Assembly: GCA_964007475.1 (NCBI GenBank) | Contig: OZ023273.1 | Location: forward strand, 25,469,557 to 25,533,556 | DNA length: 64,000 nucleotides | Reading direction: 5' to 3' | Source: Hybos culiciformis | Taxonomy: Eukaryota; Arthropoda; Insecta; Diptera; Hybotidae | Shown: positions 60,281 to 64,000 of the stretch, piece by piece | Layout of the letters: each line of letters begins with the position of its first letter | Numbering within the stretch: the stretch's first letter is position 1 | Position numbers and translations under genes: made by a program | Notes under the pieces: model-generated | What the model saw: the letters and a program-made list of their open reading frames with translations, nothing else | What the model was told of the DNA's origin: nothing | Databases searched by the model: none

Positions 60281-63200
60281 CTTGGAAGTGAACTTAAAAA
60301 GTGAACAAGAAAAAAAAAAAGAACTTGAAAGTGAACTTGAAAACAACCATTTAAAATACTTACCAATAAACAAAAAAAAATAATAATAAGAATTTTTGAC
60401 ATTATGAATTAAAGAATTAATGGTTATATTCAAAAAAAAAAAAAAGAGAAACTCTTATTTAATTATGATATTAAGGTAAAAAAAAAAAAAAAAAAAAAAA
60501 AAATAAATAAAAAATTTATTTGAATTTAAACATTATTGAAACAACATAAAAATAAATTTGAAAAAAAAATATTGAAAATATTTACAAAAAATCAAAAAGC
60601 GAATTGAATTAGGGAAATTCTTTTCGAACTCCAAAAAAAAAAAAAAAAAAAAAAAAATAATAACATAAAAACATAAAATTATAACAACATAAAAACATAA
60701 AATTATTGCAACATCATCTGTTATACGAGCAGCAGCAACGACAACAGCAGCAGCAGCTACGAAAATTCAATCAGCAACAGCAAAGCAGTCAACTAGAAGC
60801 AGTAGCAAAATCAACAACAAGTACTTTACTAATTAATAATTTTTTTTATACAAATAAATTTTTAAATATAATTTTTATAAATTTTAATTAAAATAAGATA
60901 GAAATACTGTAGATCCAAATTGTTACTTAAATAATTCTAAATTTTTCAAAAAAAAATTATTAAAAAATTTTTTCTTCAATGTTAATTTCCAAATCAAACT
61001 TTTTCAAACAATGGATTAATGTTTCGATTATTTTTTTAAAAAAAAAAAATTTATCCTATATTATTTTACAATTACTAAAAATTAAAAATTAAATATTAAT
61101 ATTAAATATTAATTATAAATATATTAAATATATTAAAAAATATAAATTAAAAATAAATATTACATAATTAAAAAATTACATAATTTTAAATAATTTACTT
61201 TGAAGTTATTATTACACATAAATATTTTGCAACTGAATAGTACAGCATTTACTTTGAATTGATTTCTTCAAAAAAAAAAAAATTTTTCTTTCTTCGTAAA
61301 AATTTTTTTAAAAAAAATAAATTTATAATAATATCTCTTATTATTACTTATTACATGTTACTACAAGATTTTACTTTGATTTAAAATTACATAATTAAAA
61401 ATGGTTTAACATAAGCAAAATTTTGCTTAACAAAATTATTTTATTTTATTTGACATCTTTATTTTCGCTGGAAGTGATTCATATTCCAATAACAACATAT
61501 CTAATTTTGCATATACAACATAAGGTAACCACTCCTCAAATTTATAGGGACTTTCAACATAAGGTAACCACTCCTCAAATTTTTTTTTTTAGGGAACCTC
61601 AATGTAAGGTAACCACTCCTCAAATTTTTTTTTGGAAGTTACAATATAAGGTAACCACTCCTCAATTAATTTAAGGGGATTACAATATAAGGTAACCATT
61701 CCTCAACTATTTTAATAGGAGTACAATATAAGGTAACCATTCCTCAAATATTTTAATAGAACTACAATATAAGGTAAACATTCCTAAATTTTTTTTAAAT
61801 TTCAAAATGGTTCTTTCTAATGTGGAATTTTTGCGTACAGCTAGTGCACAAATAAATAGAAATTATAGGGATGATCCACTTGCACTTAAATCTTTCAACG
61901 ATTCATTAAATTTGTTAGACATACACACACACACACTCTTAAGATTTTTTAATTTTAAATATAAAAATAAAATTTTTAAAAGAAAAAAAAAATTAATTAA
62001 ATTTAAGAAAAATTAAGAAAGAAAAATCTACACAGAAAAATCAAAAAAAAATAATGAAAAAAAAAAAAAAAAAAAAAAGAAACGTAAATTTTTCTTGGAC
62101 ACAAGAGTGTCAAAAAGCTTTTGAAATGAAAAAAAATTTAATTAATCCTCCAATTTTGAATTATCCAAACTTCTCAAAACATTTTATCATTACTGTTGAC
62201 GCTTCTAACTCGGGAATAGGATCCACCCTAAGTAAGGAGATCAATGGCAACGATTTACCAATTTCTTATTCTTCACGTAGTTTAAAAAAAAAAAAAAAAA
62301 AAAATCACAAAATAATAAATTCAACGAAAGTAGCAACATTCCAAATAGAGAAAAAAAAAATTTTTTAGATAAAAATGAAAAATTATAATTTATGAGGATA
62401 AAATTTAATTACAAAATACCTCAACTAACCTTTAATTCAATTGATAGTTGTAAAATATACAAAAAAAAAAAAACGTAAATTACTATACAAAAACGAAATT
62501 TCAAATATTCACCAGACATTAGAGCCTGGATGTAGTAAAATTCAAAAAAAAAAAAAAAGAGACAATTCTAGCATTGTTTCTCGCTCAACTAGAAGAAAAC
62601 TTAACTAAAGTAAACATTTATAAAATTCAAATAAATAAAGATGATATTTTTAAAATATTTAATAAGAAAAATTTTACTAACATTGAAAAAAAAATTTAAA
62701 GAATTAAAAATCGCGATAGTTTCACGTACATTACCCATTATTAGTACTGGGGAAAAATTAAAAAACAAAGAGATTTATGATAAAAAATCAACGAAAAATC
62801 AGTTCAAAATAAATGATAAAGTTCTTTTAAAAAGAAAAAAAAGAATACAGAACAGAATTAGATAATGTATATTCTGGTCCTCATAAAATAATTCAAATTA
62901 ATGAATTAAATGTTACATTGTTAACAAATAAAAATAAAATTATGGACTTCAATCAAAAATAAAATAATTAAAACTAATTTTATTACCATACTATTAGTTG
63001 TTTATTTCCATAAAAATAGAATAATTAAAAATAATTGTTAAATTCAAAAAAAAAAAGAAAAAATTATTATTATTCTAAGATATATTATTAACATTTTTCT
63101 TATTAATACAAATAAATATAAATATTAAAAATAAATATTGATCAATTACTTTTTAAATTAAAAATTTTTTATTTCAAGAAAAAACAATCATTATTATTAC

Positions 63201-63743
63201 ATATTATTACATATTATTACATATTATTACATACTATTACATTTTATTACATTTTAAATAAAAATTTTTTTTTTTAATTAAACTTATTTTTGAAACATAA
63301 TAATGTTCTTATATATTTCTCAAATGAGTTTAATTTTAAAAGGAGGGAGGTGTAATGCCCCCTTATCATTCTGTACATAACACTATATATTATAAGCTCT
63401 CTTTCTCTTATTATTATTATTCGTTAAGTTATCATAGTATTAGTTAATAAGAAAGTATAAGACATGTCTAGGTACTTAGTTTTAAGTCAGTTTATAATCA
63501 CTTCTTACAGAGTAAAGATATAAATAAATAAGTCTGAAGTTTAACCACCTGTTGTTTTTATTAAAAGATACCCTAGTGGTATCACAGGAGTCAACTTGTT
63601 TTTTGTTGAAAAATAATTTTACTAGATGAAAGTAGCATGAACAATTTTTAAAAAAATTGTTTTTGTTCATTAAATTTTCTAATCATATACAATTTTTATT
63701 GCAGCGTATGGAGAACTACGAAGATTCTGATTATGTTGATTAA
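58622..63743 (+). CDS. Small secreted peptide, unit 7 (exons 58622-58693, 63705-63743)
   Basis: Exon 1 with an intact signal peptide and NEKLK; exon 2A reads RMENYEDSDYVD then TAA. The Arg/Asn start is shared with unit 1, the Tyr-Val-Asp end with unit 6. The intron is 5011 bp because a 4.29 kb LTR element, in the same orientation, sits about 600 bp after exon 1. Without it the intron would be about 720 bp. Splice sites are intact, but the LTR's own start, stop and polyadenylation signals could reduce correct splicing. Exon 2B of this unit would lie beyond the window. Confidence 0.55.
59300..59535 (+). repeat. 5' LTR
   Basis: 236 bp, begins TGTAATGCCCCC and ends GGTATCACA. Has TATATATT at about 59330-59337 and AATAAATAAG near 59475, which could serve as promoter and poly(A) signals. 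Confidence 0.92.
59536..59551 (+). other. Primer-binding site
   Basis: TGGCGACCGTGACAGC right after the LTR. It is of the type used by mdg1/412-like elements; the tRNA (probably Arg) is recalled and not computed. Confidence 0.6.
59552..61510 (+). other. A-rich leader of the LTR element
   Basis: Nearly all A/T, with many A-runs of 15-35 bases (for example 60241-60275) on the plus strand. The only distinct island is a CAG/CAA-rich patch at 60718-60810 coding for glutamine-rich text. It could be a gag remnant or simple repeat. No other domain is visible. Confidence 0.5.
61511..61786 (+). repeat. Seven tandem ~43-bp repeats in the LTR element
   Basis: Seven copies with the core ATAAGGTAACCACTCCTCAA, spaced 39-46 bp, decaying to AAGGTAAACATTCCTAAAT at the right end. 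Upstream of the gag-like start; possibly a leader or enhancer repeat. Confidence 0.85.
61807..61920 (+). pseudogene. gag N-terminal remnant
   Basis: Open frame starting MVLSNVEFLRTASAQINRNY and continuing RDDPLALKSFNDSLNLLD, similar in style to the start of Ty3-family Gag of insects. It then runs into a CA repeat and A-rich text, so capsid and nucleocapsid parts are missing. Assignment is from pattern recognition only. Confidence 0.5.
62087..62285 (+). pseudogene. RNase H domain remnant of a Ty3-type pol
   Basis: Reads FSWTQECQKAFEMKKNLINP, then PILNYPNFSKHFIITVDASN, then SGIGSTLSKEINGNDLPISY and SSRSL. This is the RT/RNase H junction of Ty3 elements, with the first catalytic Asp in TVDAS. 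The RT core before it is absent, and an A-run of about 20 replaces the residues after SSRSL. Confidence 0.8.
62641..62962 (+). pseudogene. Integrase C-terminal remnant, frameshifted
   Basis: First frame (62641-62865) has KEIYDKKSTKNQFKINDKVL followed by LKRKK. A one-frame shift at an A-run leads to EYRTELDNVYSGPHKIIQIN then ELNVTLLTNKNKIM, ending at TAA 62962. The pattern (YDK, F..NDKVLL, YSGPHKI, NVTL) is the GPY/F module at the C-terminus of Ty3 integrases. The zinc-binding and catalytic parts are absent. Confidence 0.75.
62963..63350 (+). other. 3' noncoding part and polypurine tract of the LTR element
   Basis: AT-rich, with five ATATTATTAC repeats at about 63195-63245; ends with the polypurine tract AAAAGGAGGGAGG next to the LTR. 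Confidence 0.6.
63351..63586 (+). repeat. 3' LTR
   Basis: 236 bp, reads the same as the 5' LTR throughout. Confidence 0.92.
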
Positions 63744-64000
63744 GATTGAAATATTTTCGTGGTGGTTAAAACTAAAAATGTAATCAAATATAAACTATAT
63801 TAAATTAAATTATAAAATGTTTTTTATTGATTAAATATTTTTCGAAAAGAGTACCTCTAGGTATGACAAATAACGGTTTAATTGAATTAAAGAAAACTTA
63901 AAAAAAAAAAATTCATCATAAAAATAATTAATAAAAACATTAATTAAAAACATTAATTAAAAACATCAATTAAATATATTAATTAAAAACTTTAATGTGA
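63744..64000 (+). other. 3' flank of exon 2A, unit 7
   Basis: Same as the 3' flanks of the other units, with ATTAAA hexamers and the ATTAATTAAAAAC repeats. The window ends before the TIR transposon and exon 2B of this unit. Confidence 0.6.

Larger units (their letters stand above)
59300..63586 (+). mobile_element. Internally deleted Ty3/mdg1-type LTR retrotransposon in the intron of unit 7
   Basis: Two 236-bp LTRs (TG...CA), identical as far as I can see by eye, flank 3815 bp. GGAG before 59300 and after 63586 is a 4-bp target duplication; other units have one GAGGAGTCAAC. The primer-binding site TGGCGACCGTGACAG directly follows the 5' LTR, and a polypurine tract AAAAGGAGGGAGG precedes the 3' LTR. 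Only scraps of gag, RNase H and integrase remain, joined by long A-runs. It must have been mobilised in trans by a full-length relative, very recently. Confidence 0.9.
1..64000. repeat. Head-to-tail array of a ~8.3 kb unit, seven copies
   Basis: The opening bases of the window recur at 13972, 22309, 29793, 38172, 46684 and 56973, each followed by the same sequence for kilobases in the same orientation. Unit lengths are 13971, 8337, 7484, 8379, 8512 and 10289 bp, and the seventh is cut at 64000. The differences are explained by discrete insertions and deletions: LINE, hAT, MITE and LTR insertions, an 858-bp loss in unit 3 and a loss of about 500 bp in units 5 and 6. Units 2, 3 and 4 are almost identical, which suggests recent duplication or gene conversion. 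Units 1, 6 and 7 share older variants. The anchor is arbitrary; the biological breakpoint of duplication is unknown. Confidence 0.95.

Noticed and set aside
60203..60433. Phe/Ser-rich minus-strand frame
   Set aside because: Translation of the long A-runs in the LTR element interior.
60706..60891. Glutamine-rich frame
   Set aside because: CAG/CAA simple repeat followed by AT-rich text; listed only as part of the LTR element leader.
1..64000. Array as a pure assembly artefact
   Set aside because: Units differ by discrete insertions with proper target duplications and by coding changes, which false duplication would not create; a copy-number error among near-identical units 2-4 remains possible.

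Overview
This looks like a nuclear insect (at least arthropod) sequence: very AT-rich, crowded with eukaryotic transposons (Jockey-type LINE, Ty3/mdg1-type LTR element, several hAT elements, TIR MITEs), with spliceosomal GT-AG introns and no bacterial features. Species was not determined.

The window is a head-to-tail array of a roughly 8.3 kb unit. Taking the first base as anchor, the units begin at 1, 13972, 22309, 29793, 38172, 46684 and 56973. There are six whole copies, and a seventh is cut by the window end. Size differences (7.5 to 14 kb) come from later insertions and deletions. Fixed order in each unit: end of a hAT relic; about 1 kb of upstream DNA with a TATA-like box; a 72-bp exon 1 encoding a textbook signal peptide; an intron (about 719 bp when empty); terminal exon 2A; a 1.3 kb TIR transposon; a duplicated copy of the exon-2 region carrying terminal exon 2B; then a 3.1 kb hAT relic that runs into the next unit.

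The central proposal is that the array is a multicopy locus for very small secreted peptides (about 36-48 residues before processing), too short and too split for ordinary ORF detection. Exon 1 ends in phase 0, and both terminal exons begin in phase 0 after a matching TTGCAG acceptor, so one signal peptide could be spliced to an acidic tail (2A) or to a basic/tyrosine tail ending in Gly (2B). Exon 2A differs between units while the flanking intron is nearly unchanged. Unit 1 is probably dying: it has a nonsense codon at position 3 and a LINE in the intron. Unit 7 has a young LTR element in the same intron. The peptides have no family I recognise. A salivary, venom, gland-effector or neuropeptide-like role is only a guess from architecture.

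Transposons: units 1, 5 and 6 carry a hAT fragment with a transposase dimerisation domain. Unit 1 also carries a Jockey LINE, a TTA-flanked MITE and a nested hAT. Unit 6 carries an 807-bp TIR element and a 925-bp element with two inverted tRNA-like segments. Unit 7 carries a 4.3 kb internally deleted Ty3-type element with identical LTRs and a strangely poly(A)-rich interior. Nothing resembling a conserved housekeeping gene, rRNA, CRISPR array or functional tRNA was seen.
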